Below are positions 11,102 through 23,921 of a stretch of DNA of 42,487 nt, in pieces. The stretch covers positions 162,000 to 204,486 of the forward strand of contig WELB01000071.1 in the NCBI GenBank assembly GCA_009602725.1, written 5' to 3'. A model generated the notes under the pieces. The model was not told the DNA's origin and made no database searches. It was given only the letters and a program-made list of their open reading frames with translations. A program made the position numbers and the translations under genes. The stretch's first letter is position 1. Every line of letters begins with the position of its first letter. The stretch comes from Spirogloea muscicola. Lineage: Eukaryota > Streptophyta > Zygnematophyceae > Spirogloeales > Spirogloeaceae.

Positions 11102-11147
11102 GAATGGCCACCCTTTCGTTTCATGCGCACCGCGCATCTCTTCTCTC
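11102..11147 (-). repeat. Dispersed repeat family 1, copy C
   Basis: Read on the minus strand it contains TGCGCGGTGCGCATGAAACG, then AAAGGGTGGCCATTC, matching copies A (6364-6407) and B (27391-27435) at most positions. Confidence 0.55.
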
Positions 11148-11718
11148 CCGTTCAGCGCCGTTGCACACCGGGCGGTTTCCTCGTCCGCGGGGGACGTGAA
11201 AGTGGTGGTGGGGGAAGGTGCCGGCCCTGACGTCGGGCGAGAGCCGAAACCCACCAAGCCGACCGTGGACGAGAAGCTTGGCTGTGCTCCGTGACGACAG
11301 CAGCCATGAAGGCCGCCGCGCCGCCGCACACCGTGCACAAGCCGTGGGCTGGCAAATTGGCACAAGGGCGTGGAGGAGCACATCTACCTGTCCGTCAGGG
11401 GAACCACCATCCCCCCACTGCTGCCAGCTGGCCTACTCGCCAACTGAGCACACAAGCCGCTGCTCCGTGCTGAGACCCCAGAGCAACGGTCAAGAGCAGC
11501 AGCTGATGACACAAGAGAAGGGTGAGACACCTGCACCCAGGCTGCCGCACCACACGCTTGCCTCTCGCCGCCTGGCTCATGCCTTGGGCTTAGGCACCTG
11601 GCTGCCTTATTCGCACTTCCGCCCACTTTTCTCTCCTTTTCCTGGCAAAATGTTGTGCTGGAAAAAAGAAGCCACTTGCATTCCTGCTGCTACGAACGCC
11701 TGACCTTAACAAGACGGG

Positions 11719-14700
11719 TCATGATGGCGCCATTGGCATCATCACCATATCCGGCTCGGCTGGCGCTGACAACTGACCATGCTGCCTATGGGCCCGCTCC
11801 TCAGCAGCCCCTAGCTCATCTTCCTCAATCCCCCGCCCTGGCTCGCCAGCTCGCCTGCCCTCCTCTGGCTCTGGCGTCTCTGGCCGTGCCGATGCCACGG
11901 CTAACCCCTGCAGCGTTCGTATCACCTCTGTCGTATCGTCCAAATAGTACTTGGCCTTGCTCGGCTTCTGCCCAACCGTGCATGCAAACACCTCCACAGG
12001 CCTCGCCGCCGATGCCCCCAGTATGCCATCTATCTTCTCAAACATGTCCTCGTCAGACCGATCATCCCCAATGCAAAGGATGAAGTCTGGAAGCTGCCCT
12101 TCGCCCGCCTTGAGCTGGGAGAGGAGCTTCTCCACGACCACACCCTTGCTGACTCCCTGGAGCAGCATCAATCAGGAAGCGCCACAAGTCAAGACATGGG
12201 TGATGAGCCAAATGAAAAGCGAGCGCCAATCTGTGTGCAGACAGATGTCTGGCTTGCTATCTTGCTGGTGAAAGGATGATCACGCCAGAACATCAGAAAA
12301 TAAGCAAGGATGAGGCTGCAAATGGTTATCAGAGAACAAGTATGGGGCTCAAGACATCAAAGTAGAGTGCGTGACATGCAGACTGGCGCACTCTATGCAT
12401 AGCCTGCGGAAGTGTCTGTCACTAGCCCAAATGTGGTTGAAGAAGTACCTGCGGCTTGACTTCCACAATGTGATGGCCAGACTTCACCGACACGTGCTCG
12501 CTGGCCAGCACGCTTTCTAGATGGTCTTGCAGCTCCTTAGCTTGCCATGCCCCAAAATCTGGGTCAGCATCTTTATGATGCCACACCATTGCACTCTCTT
12601 TGACTTCTATGAATGAACCATCAGTGCTCTCTGTGTAGAGCTCCATTACTGGTGCAGCAATGCTCTTCCACGCTGTATCAGTATGGGGCACACTTGTCTC
12701 CCAGAAACCATCTTTGTCCCACCTGCTTGTTGAATGGACAAAGAGGTGCATTCAGGCAATCTGACAGCAGCTGCAGGCTGGAAGGACAGACTAGTACTAC
12801 ATAGTTCCAAGCACACAGCATGAAATCTTGCCTGACTAGGCTAGACACTCCAGGAGAGCCTGCATGGACGACGATTTAGAAAGCATTATGGTCTCATCTC
12901 ATCTTGCCAATGGTACAATCTAGCTGTCCAGCTTGTACTTACCTGTAAAAGTAACCATGCTCTGCAGCAATGCCAAGCTTGGCACAGGGGTCAAACCACT
13001 CAGCCAATGTGTCACGGGATCTGCCAGACACAAGGAATACTGTGTTTCGGGGGTCAGCCGAGAGCATGTCCAGAAGGGCCATCACTTCGGAGCTCGGCTG
13101 CTTATTGATGGACGTCTGCAAGAGACAGAGGAGGCAGCTTCATGAGTCATGCTCCAAGTCCGATGAAATAAGTCTATGCTCCAAGCTCGCGCACTGCCTG
13201 CCTTTACCATGGCAACATGGCCTACAGTCTTGCTAGATTGCCCAACACGTCAGAAAGTACTGATGCATGAACAAGGAGCAGAAGGTCCTGTCTACTTGCT
13301 TCTAGCCTCAATCAACGCATCATAGGAAGCTTGCAAAGCAGGCACACCGTACCTGCGGCATCATGGTACCATCATAGTCAAGGAGGATAGCACGCCTGCT
13401 CGCAGTTCGATACTGGCTTACAATGTATTCTGTCTGCAACTTCCTGAAGTTGGGATCCAAAGCAACGGTACGGAAACCCAAACCAAATCCAATACCATAG
13501 CATCGCAGCCGGTTGTGCTCTCTGGTCAACACACAGTGGAGCAGCTGTTACTTGCAACATCAGAAGCCAACGGAATGCTGAAGTATTACAGTGCTACTAT
13601 GCAGTGCTGAAAAAGAAGAGCAATGTCATGCATGACACCATAATCACCTTGAAGACAGCAAAAGCAGAGAGATGCACACTTAGCAATACAGTGACTGTAG
13701 AGAGGCATCTCCTGGACAGACCTAGGCCTATCTGGCACACTACACCAACCAAATTGATTGGCACGGGAAGGTTATATATGTTACCTGCACGTTCGTTCTA
13801 GGTCTCCCATGAAAGACTGAGCCCAATATGCTACATCGTGCGTGGCCACGTAGCGGTAGTGCTTCTCATGCCTCATGCGCTGCTCAGCTTCGGGCATCGT
13901 GATTGCGGCGTTCATAGCTTCTGCAACGGCTTCTACGTTCCACGGGTTGACGCGTATGGCCCCAGACAACGATGGAGAGCATCCAATGAACTCTGACACG
14001 ACCAGCATGCTCTTCTTTCCAGACTCCCTCACCTGCTGCTCCAAGCCCAGTCGTGAAGCTCCTGCTTCATACAGACGAGATTGGAACCTTCTGTCAGCTG
14101 ATGTAAAAGGCACCATGAGACCACAGGCATGCAAGTCTATTTGGAGCAGGAAGCTATCCTGCAGGCAAAAGCCTGCCGCAGGGAGAGGGGATGCCAAGGG
14201 CATCGGCGCTGACATGAGCGTAAGAATGAGGTACATGCCAAATATAGCACGGAAGAAGGAAATGTAAGAAGGAGATTATTGACTGCTTCTGCAGCAATAA
14301 GGACGGGCAGCGTATACCTCTAGAACTGCCGGCAATTGCAGCTCCACGAGCAGTTGCATAGAGACCTGTTGGCCTGCTCTGGGGGTTGCCTCCCTCTCGG
14401 CATGCAACGTACTCGTAAGGAATGAGATTCATGCCATCCCTTACAGCCGTCACGACGCAGCACTCTGCAAGGGTGTAGAAAGCAATCTTCTCGTAGAGAG
14501 GCACATGCCTCTCAATGAGTACAATGGGCAGATAGCCGTCCCTCCCAAACTCTTCATTGATCCTCCTGCATGACAGGAGCCAGAACTCAGCAATCGAATA
14601 CGTGGCAATCTAGATGGTTGTTCTCTTCCTGGCATTGGCCATCCTCTTAGACAAGGTAACATCTATTACTCCACATCCAAGCTAAGCCTTGGAAAACCCA

Positions 14701-16863
14701 TGGAGAAATGAGACAACCATGCTTTGCACAAGGAAAACCTATGCCAGCCAAGAACATGTGTTGGTCCATCAAGCATGCCAAGCTTCATGATGAGGTGCAT
14801 ACTTTGTAAGAGCATGGGCTTCCTCTTGCACCTCAAGAACATCCTTGCCCCGACCTCGTGCTGGATTGGCAATCTGCACAAGCACTGCCTTCCCCTGCCA
14901 CTCCGTGTGTTGCCTCAGGAGCTGTTCCATTGCCAGGAGCTTGAGGCCTGCAACAAAGTGACATAAGGCATCAGAGAGCTCATTGCTACCTGTACATACA
15001 ACCTGTACATACAAACCTCTCTCACTTGCAAAGGGAGTTGACTGCAAGACATTCACATCTGCTGCAGTCGAACTAGACCAAGGAGGTGTTGGTCTTCCCA
15101 GATGCATACCTATGCCTTTGAAGATGTCCATGTCATCAACACCAAGAAGGACCGTCTTGCCCTCAAATTGAGCTTTCAGTTCACCAAATCGCCACTCTGT
15201 ATCTGCAAGCTGTAGTCCTATTGACAATTGGCCCATGTCTATGCCCACTGGCATGATCTTGATTCCTACGGTGCGGCCATAGTATTCCAGACCTGCAAAG
15301 CAGACTCACTTTCGCATCATCACCACCCGTCTGGCAAAATGCCCTGCGGGAAGGCTTAGACCACTGTCTGGATGAATTTAAAGGCATGAGGCTTTGATGT
15401 GATAGCTAGAAGCCACTTACCAATGTATCCACGCTTTGACTCGTACTCTAAACCAAGCATTCTGCTGCAGCATGACAGGAAGTGGCGAGCGTAATCGAAG
15501 GTATGGAAGCCAAGGAGGTCAGCATTCAGGAGAGCACGAAGAATCTCGTCCCTGACTGGGAGAGTGCGGTATATCTCGGAAGAGGGGAAAGGGCTGCATT
15601 CACATAGTGCAAAGCAGCCATCAGCGAGCACTTTCAGCAGGCAGGGGTGCGGGGAGGACCCTCTGCTTCAAGTTAAGAGGCGGTTCTATATAATGCAAGG
15701 CCATGCTGGCCGGTGCTCGCGCAAGTGCAGCGCTCAATCAAGATTGGAAAAGCTAAAGGAGCTGGCTGCTGCAAGAGCTGTGCAGTTGCTGGTGCACACT
15801 GAGGTTGTTGCAACCTGTGTAAGAAAAAGCCAAGGCGCACTTTGTGGAATCGCTTGCGCAAGAATGTAGGTAACACCATGAGGTGATAGTCATGGACCCA
15901 GACATAGTCGTCATCCGGGCTGATAATCTCCATGATCTTGTCTGCAAAAACTTTGTTGGCAGAAACATAGGCCTGCAGGTCCACAGGTGCAGAAACGCAT
16001 GGACACTGTAAGCCACTGTCGGTCATACAGAGATTGCTGTGGCTGCAAAGCGCATGTGGCTCGACCACGTCACTGGGTTTTCAGCATCCTGAGGCACGAC
16101 GGTATCAAACAGCTAACCTGCCAAAGGTTGCGATTGAAGCGGCTGCCGTGGTCTGGCGTGAGAGGCAGCATGTAGTGGAAGAGGGGCCACAGTTGCTGCT
16201 TGCAGTAGCCGTGGTAGAACTTGCTCTTCAGCTCCGGGCTGAGGAATGTAGCCACGCTGTTGTACTTCTCCAGCAGAATGCTGGCCACCTCGTCCTGGGC
16301 GGCCCCATCAGGTGGTAGACGAGGTCAGACCACAGGAGGCGACGAGACCGTTGATAGAGCGCGCGTGCAATGTGGCACTGCCGCTGTCGCCTGCTTGCCG
16401 TGGCCGTCAGGTGCCAGCCAAGGTGTACCTACCGGAGGGACACCGAAGGCGTCAGGAGGAGGAGCGGTGCTCAGCACCTCACCTGCTCGCTGGGCTCGAC
16501 GTCGACATTGAGGGAGCCGACGTAGAGGACCTCCATGTCCTCGGGCAGGCCGCGCTTCATCTGCAGCAGCAGCGCGTCCTCGTTCCACGAGAACTGCCAG
16601 TCGCGCTCGTCCGGGGGGCGTGCGGCGATGACGGGCAGCTGGTTGGCGACCAGGATGAGGCGCTCCTGGGACACGGACGACGGCGCCTCCGACGTGACGC
16701 TGTTGGAGTTCTCGTCGTCCTTCTCCAGGCTCAGGCCCGCCACGGTGGCCGACCGCGGGAAGCCCGGGCGGGAGGCGGAGCCGGCGGGCCGCAGCGCCGG
16801 CCCCTTGGTGAACATGGGCGACTCGCCCGACAGGTCCAGCAGGTTGGCGTACGACCGCGACAT
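11719..16863 (-). CDS. TPS: Class II trehalose-6-phosphate synthase/phosphatase-like protein
   Basis: Bipartite GT20-HAD protein of the plant class II TPS type, generally thought to be regulatory. Exons in order: 16863-16483, 16294-16118, 15972-15815, 15593-15421, 15292-15110, 14947-14803, 14565-14318, 14097-13785, 13521-13353, 13115-12943, 12722-12449, 12156-11719. All phases agree, giving 943 aa. The N terminus (MSRSYANLLDL) and VANQLPV are class II hallmarks. The glycosyltransferase part includes YVWVHDYHLMVLPTFLRKRF, GVDDMDIFKG and AVRDGMNLIPYEYV. The phosphatase part keeps all three HAD motifs: LDYDGT (about residue 640), VSGRSRDTL and CIGDDRSDEDMF (about 828). The protein is about 80-90 residues longer than typical, mainly from a Pro/Glu/Arg-rich C-terminal tail ending MVMMPMAPS. 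It is divergent to UTP6 across the N gap. The ATG at 16863 matches family N termini. Confidence 0.95.
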
Positions 16864-17053
16864 GGCGGCGGCGCGCGAGGCCCGGCGGCTCCTGGCGCTG
16901 GAGCGGCGGCGGAGGTCAGGCGGCGGCAGCAGCCGGAAGGACTGGCGTCGTCTGCCAGCGGTGGCGGCAGCGGCAGGGGCGGGTGCATGCGCGCAGCGGC
17001 GGCGGTGGAGACGGCGGCGAGGCAGCCGACGCCGCGAGCTGCAGCGGCACGGG

Positions 17054-17376
17054 NNNNNNNNNNNNNNNNNNNNNNNNNNNNNNNNNNNNNNNNNNNNNNN
17101 NNNNNNNNNNNNNNNNNNNNNNNNNNNNNNNNNNNNNNNNNNNNNNNNNNNNNNNNNNNNNNNNNNNNNNNNNNNNNNNNNNNNNNNNNNNNNNNNNNNN
17201 NNNNNNNNNNNNNNNNNNNNNNNNNNNNNNNNNNNNNNNNNNNNNNNNNNNNNNNNNNNNNNNNNNNNNNNNNNNNNNNNNNNNNNNNNNNNNNNNNNNN
17301 NNNNNNNNNNNNNNNNNNNNNNNNNNNNNNNNNNNNNNNNNNNNNNNNNNNNNNNNNNNNNNNNNNNNNNNNNNNN
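17054..17376. other. Assembly gap of 323 N
   Basis: A run of N between the TPS 5' end and the first visible UTP6 exon. It replaces the shared promoter and the UTP6 start codon and N-terminal coding sequence. Confidence 1.
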
Positions 17377-20074
17377 CCGCGCGCCGCGGCCCGCCGACTA
17401 CGCGCGCTACGTCGCGTACGAGACGCGGCTGGAGGCGCTGCGCGCGCTGCGCAAGAAGGCCCTCCTGGCGCGCCTGCGCGCCTCCGGCGCCACCGTGCAC
17501 TGGCGGCCGTCGGCGAGCGACCGCGCGTACGTGCGCCGCGTGCTCTTCATCTACGCGCGCGCCGTGCGCAAGTTCCCCGGCGACCTCCGCCTCTGGCTCC
17601 AGTACCTCGAGTTCGCCGCCGCGCGCGGCGCCACCAGGCAGATCCAGAAGGTGCTCAGCAACGCCGCGGTCTTTCCTCGGCATGCCGATGAATTCCACCG
17701 CCAGCGGGGCCATCCTTCGTGCGGCGTGCTCCCTGTAGTATCCATTCATCCTCGCCGACCCGTAATGCCCGTTTCTCCAGCTTAAACCCTACCCCTGACA
17801 CCCGAACTCTGATACGACTGCATGGCTGTCTCGGTTATGGCCGCCGCGGCGTCCTGACAGCGCGGCCGGCGTCCCACAGATCCTCACGCGCGCGCTGCAG
17901 CTGCATCCGACCATGCCGGGCCTGTGGATCTATGCAGCCGCGTGGGAGTTTGAGCACAACCTCAACGTCGTCGCCGCCAGGGCGCTGATGCAGCGCGGCC
18001 TCCGCTTCTGCCCCGCCTCCGCCAGCCTCTGGCTGGAGTACCTGCGCCTGGAGCTGACTTACGCACGCAAGCTCCGGCAACGGCGGGTCATCCTCGGACT
18101 GGTGGCGGAGAGCTCTCCTCTAGAGGCCAATGCTGCTATGGACGCAGGCGACGGTGTCACAAGGAAAACCTCCGCCTCGGATGCAGACTCTGAGCTCATG
18201 CTCAAGGTTGCCCAGGCTATATACCGCAGTGCGATAGCTGCCATCCCAGACAAGCCGGCCTTCAGACTACACTTGGCCACGGTGCTGCAAGAGAGCGACG
18301 ACCCAGATAGCTTGGCGCCCCTGGTAGACGAAGTGTACGAGGGCATGGCCCAAGACTTCCCAACCAGCGCCGATTGCTGGGAATGGCGCGCTCGGAGGTG
18401 GCTGCGACAACAACCAGCAGATGGTCAAAGCTCACCCCCGCAAGGCGTTTGGCAGAAAGTGCTCGAGGTACGCCTCTGAAATACCAGAGTTTGCTATTCG
18501 CGTGCTGGAAGCTTGGCTCAATGTGGAAAGCGTGTTCCCCTCAGCACAGTATCCGTCAGCACATGCATGGTGACGGCAAGCAGGACTCCTACTGTTTGTT
18601 TGCTTTGTAAGCTGACCATATTCTGGTCAGCTTACTCGCAATTTTTGTTTTGATGAAGCAGACTTGGGAGGCAGCTCTTGCGGCTGTGCCCACACCCATC
18701 ATGTACGAGAGATTTATTACTTTCCTCGAAGAACATGTGGTGCTGGAGGAAGGCCTTGCCAGTGAGGAACGTGGCATGGCTGCCGCCAAGGAGCATCCCC
18801 AAGAGAGCATGACAAGGCTGAAGCAGCTCTATGAGAGACTGGCCGCAGGGGATATGATGACTGCTAGTCTAGCTGCACGCCGTAACGCATTCCTACTTCG
18901 ATGTGGCTTATTGGAAAGTGCAGACGAAGCTCCTTCAATGAGCAGAGCATCTCTGGATGCATCAAGACTGGCTTCAGAAGGAGGCGGAGCTGCCAGTCTT
19001 GCTTCACAAAGTGCAACAGGCATTGCTAGTGAGCATCTGCTCCATGTAAGGAATCCCAACATCTCTGATTTGACCTGCCTTCACAGTGGGACTGTCAGGA
19101 GCAACTGGCAGCAACTTCAACTTGCAATATGTGTATCCTGGAAGCTTCTTGCACACATGATACAGGCAAAGGGACTCAACAGGCCATGTGGTCTCCTGTT
19201 ACAGGCTTTGGAGCGTGACGCTGTAAGCAACGAAGTTGTTGAGAAGGTTCTGCAGAGCTTGCAGAAAGGGCCCTTGGACACTGAAATTGAACTACTTGCC
19301 TGCTCCTTTCTAGATTGGCTTCTTCAAGCGAGAGGCATATCAAGAACTCGACAAGCCTATACAAGGCAAATCTCTGTTTGCTACTGATTTGCCTAATTTG
19401 TTGTGTATTCTTACCGATGGCAGTAGAGTATCAATATGGTACAGCATCCGGCCCCTATGTCCTTCGATTGGCATCCGCTCTGTATCAATTTTAAGCGTCA
19501 GAACAGAATCTTAGATTGTCTTCGGAATTTCGTTTCGTTGGGAAATCTTGTCAGTGTAAGCATGTGCCACTGCCGAGGCAGTTTTGCTGCCAGTCTGTTG
19601 ACCTTGCCAGTTGATTATTTGTGATTGTGACAGGCTACTAGGGTTCGCAGGTATGAATTTGCAGCTATACAAACAATGTATACAGATGGAGGCATGTGCG
19701 GCTGCAGCTGGCGACATTGAAGCACCAAAGCATTGGCGAGAACTTTTCGAGTCTGCACTGAATATATATGGCTGTAAGGATAGCACTCTGTGGTTTGAAT
19801 ACTGCCGGGCAGAGCTCTTGGTGAGTTAGTAGACATTTACGATATTCAGATGCACTTGTACAATCTTTACCCATCTTTACCCGCGCTGCAAGTTGGTGCT
19901 TTTCACAAGCAAACAAGGATGGTTCAAACTGTGCTTGCTGTAATTTACCTGTTTTTCTGTCTACAGGCAGGCAATTCAGCGGCTGCCAATGCTATTCACT
20001 GGAGGGCTAAGAAGCTTCTTGAAGAACCAAGTGATTTTCTAGTCAGATACCAAACTCTTATTGCTCAGACTTGA
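17377..20074 (+). CDS. UTP6: UTP6: U3 snoRNP / SSU processome HAT-repeat protein (5' end lost in gap)
   Basis: Component of the small-subunit processome that processes pre-18S rRNA in the nucleolus. Coding starts inside the N gap. The first visible exon (about 17377-17650) reads YVAYETRLEALRALRKKALL and FPGDLRLWLQYLEFAAARG, the UTP6 N-terminal domain and first HAT repeat. Further exons: 17880-18467 (PGLWIYAAAWEFEHNLNVVA, SASLWLEYLRLELTYARKLR), 18662-19045, one or more between 19080 and about 19370, one from about 19640 to 19820 (QLYKQCIQMEACAAAAGD, STLWFEYCRAELL) and 19967-20074 (stop TGA). W-x-x-Y/E-x-E HAT signatures recur throughout. Splicing between 19046 and 19650 is not resolved: the obvious acceptor after 19082 does not keep phase into the next open stretch, so a small or non-canonical intron may exist there. 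Confidence 0.9.
17784..17791 (+). promoter_or_regulatory. Telo-box AAACCCTA in a UTP6 intron
   Basis: An exact AAACCCTA within the first visible intron of UTP6. In plants this element marks ribosome-biogenesis and ribosomal protein genes and usually sits near the transcription start. The location fits the class of gene, but function is only inferred. Confidence 0.35.
18607..18635. repeat. 12-bp perfect inverted repeat in a UTP6 intron
   Basis: GTAAGCTGACCA at 18607-18618 and its exact complement at 18624-18635, separated by TATTC. In the transcript this forms a 12-bp hairpin about 27 nt before the acceptor at 18660-18661. Confidence 0.85.
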
Positions 20075-20477
20075 AGAACCAGGTTACCTTCTGGTCGGAG
20101 ACCAAATTCTTCACACTCAGATTTAGATAGGTCAGAGTATGTGTTCCTTGATCCTGAAGTGGAGCTAACAAATTCATTGCCGGGGGAGCTATGCCACCAT
20201 GCACAGAGATGTGATGTGTAGAACTTGCTACATCACCTGCAAGCTTGCAGGTGACTGTTGGGCTGCATCAAGATAGTTAACGCAGGACACGCTGTCCAGT
20301 GTGCACAAATCATGATGCAAAGCAGAAACCCTTCATTTGGCAGTAATGTTTTGCTGGTATTGCTTGGTTGTATTCAAAGAACAGCTTGACTAGCCTTTGA
20401 AGCTGCGTGCACTATCATGCACAAGCAGCAACAAGACAGCTTCTCCTTTCCAGCAACGGATACAGAGCAAGCAAGAA
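20075..20477. other. Convergent 3' intergenic region
   Basis: A region of about 400 bp between the stop codons of UTP6 (plus) and RPS16 (minus). It holds a 22-bp perfect palindrome at 20233-20254 and otherwise nothing I recognise. It should contain the 3' UTRs of both genes. Confidence 0.6.
20233..20254. repeat. 22-bp perfect palindrome
   Basis: TCACCTGCAAG followed immediately by its exact reverse complement, with no spacer. It lies midway between two convergent stop codons. Confidence 0.9.
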
Positions 20478-21965
<1,488 letters not shown>

Positions 21966-22636
21966 GGCTGGCGGGCCGCCCGGTCGGGCGCGCGCCGCAG
22001 AGGGAGCCGCGGAGAGCGCCCCACGAGCAGGCGTCCTTGGCGGCGGCCTTGGCGGCGACGGCGGCGGCCGCGACGGCGGCGGCGGCGGCGGCGGCGCGAG
22101 GGACCTGAGTCGGGCAAGACTTGGCCGCTAAACCCCTGCCCGACGATTTGGGCGCCCGTCTGGCCGGGGGGTGCCGTAGGCCGGGGTTTCTCCCAAGCCG
22201 CCGGATGACGCACATCGGACGGAGTTCAAGATGGACCCCACAGGAGCCCGCCCCCCCCAAGACCCCGGCCCTTAAACCCCCCTTGCAGACTCCGCGGCGG
22301 TCCTCTCCCCCCCCCCCCCACCCTCACCCGCCGCCGCCGTCGCTGCGCCCCGCCGCGGCTCGTGCCGCTAGGTGCGCCCCGAGCTCTCTCCCCACGGCGC
22401 TATGCCCCCTTGCTCAGCCGCCTGCCTGGCAGCGGCCCTTGTGGGCTGCATCCGTGCTCGGGCTCACGGCCCGCGGCGCCTGCAGACTGGGCTTGTGCTG
22501 CAGGGGAGCCGCCGGCTCGGCAGGCAGCCTCCTCTGCAGCTTGCTGACGATTGCTTCCCCATGCATTGCTCCGTCATGCGAGTGGCAGGGGCGGGAGTCG
22601 TGCGCCGGCGTCGCCGCCGCCGCGGCCGCCGCCAAC
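21966..22636. promoter_or_regulatory. Probable bidirectional promoter of RPS16 and RPL13
   Basis: A region of 671 bp between two divergent start codons. It is very GC-rich with a (GGC)n tract at about 22045-22097 and C runs near 22250 and 22306-22321. No protein-coding feature is supported. Co-regulation of two ribosomal protein genes from one island is a reasonable inference. Confidence 0.6.
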
Positions 22637-23921
22637 ATGGTGCGGCACAACAACATCATCCCGAACCAGCACTTCAAGAAGGACTGGCAGTCCTATGTGA
22701 AGACGTGGTTCAACCAGCCCGCGCGCAAGAAGAGGAGAAGGATTGGTGAGCCGCGACAGCTAGGCCGCCGGTATGACGGCCTCGTAAGCGGCCGCTCCTG
22801 CTGCCGACATTTTCAGAGCGCAGCATAGCCTGGTGCCGCCACTCCTTCCTAAGGCACGCGCCTTTTCTCTGCCCGCTGCTCGTCCAGCCCGTCAGAAGAA
22901 GGCTGTGCGTATCTTCCCGCGCCCCACGGCGGGGCCCCTGAGGCCTGTCGTCCGCTCCCAAACTCTCAAGTACAACACCAAGCAGCGCGCTGGCCGGGGT
23001 TTCACCTTGGAGGAGCTCAAGGTGATGTGCTGCCCATACGCGGCCAGTTGCAAGCTCTCACAGAAGCTGTGCTCATATGGTGTCATTGGGGGGGGGGTGG
23101 GGGGGGGGAGGATATGTGGCACCTGGAAAGCAAGCTGGAGCAGGAGGCGTGCAGACACGCTGTCGTTTGCAGGCCTTGCGCTTTTCAGAAGATTGGCTTG
23201 GTTGGGAGGCGTGCACGATATATGCAAGAAGGCCGGCTGATAGCGCCACTAGCTTGAGTAGCCTGTACCTCAAACGTTTGTCAGTGATGGGACACTCTTT
23301 ACATTCTTACCCGAAAGTCCTGCATAAAGTTGTGGTGTCCCTTAGAAAGAGCTCAACTTGACCCATGAAGGCGCATCACATATGTTGATAGTATCTTGAA
23401 AGAACGTGCACCCGATCTACTGCAGGAAGCAGGCATTTCACGGAAGTTGGCGCCCACAATCGGGATTGCTGTTGATCACAGGAGGAGGAACAAAAGCCTT
23501 GAGAGCCTCCAGGAGAATGCTCAGCGCCTGAAGGCTTTCAAAGCCAAGCTCATTCTCTTCCCGCGTCGGTCCAAGCGGGCCAAGGTATTCACATTATGTG
23601 TTGTACTTGAGATTGCAATTTCACATATAGTCTGGTACTGGAGTTGCTCAGGAGTCTGGTCTCATTCTGGACACTCACCAATACTTGATCACCTCGCAGG
23701 CTGGCGATTCGAGCGCCGAGGAATTGGCTAATGCCACGCAGTTGACTACCCCAGTCCTGCCCATCACCAAGGAGAAGTACGTGCCTGAGATAGTAGAGAT
23801 CACGGAGGGGATGAGGAACTTCAAGGCATACCAGAAGTTGAGGATTGAGCGCGTGAATGCCAAGCTTCAAGGCAAGCGAAAGAGGAAGGCCGAGCTGGCT
23901 GAGAAGGACGAGAAGAAGTAG
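22637..23921 (+). CDS. RPL13: 60S ribosomal protein L13 (eL13)
   Basis: Cytosolic large-subunit protein. Exons: 22637-22745, 22888-23021, 23426-23584, 23700-23921, phase-consistent, giving 207 aa, the normal family length. It shows [34 protein letters not shown], the [19 protein letters not shown] segment, [49 protein letters not shown] and a Lys/Glu-rich C-terminal helix ending AEKDEKK. The start ATG follows a GC-rich leader and matches family N termini. Intron 2 carries a long G tract. Confidence 0.97.
23088..23108 (+). repeat. Poly-G tract (G-quadruplex potential) in RPL13 intron 2
   Basis: Two G runs of about ten bases separated by a single T, on the coding strand inside an intron. The exact run length may be affected by sequencing error. 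Confidence 0.8.

Larger units (their letters stand above)
10614..11718. other. Probable promoter/5' region of the ANP32-like gene, with an assembly scar
   Basis: A GC-rich stretch with a single N at 10871. No LRR-coding exons are visible. Positions 11102-11147 carry a reverse-strand copy of dispersed repeat family 1. Overlapping frames on both strands at 11120-11700 are low-complexity and unsupported. No other gene is seen before the TPS stop at 11719. Confidence 0.45.

Noticed and set aside
16312-17785. Long frames running through the N gap
   Set aside because: The N run is read as unknown residues, which joins unrelated frames. TPS exon 1 and the UTP6 exon explain the two sides.
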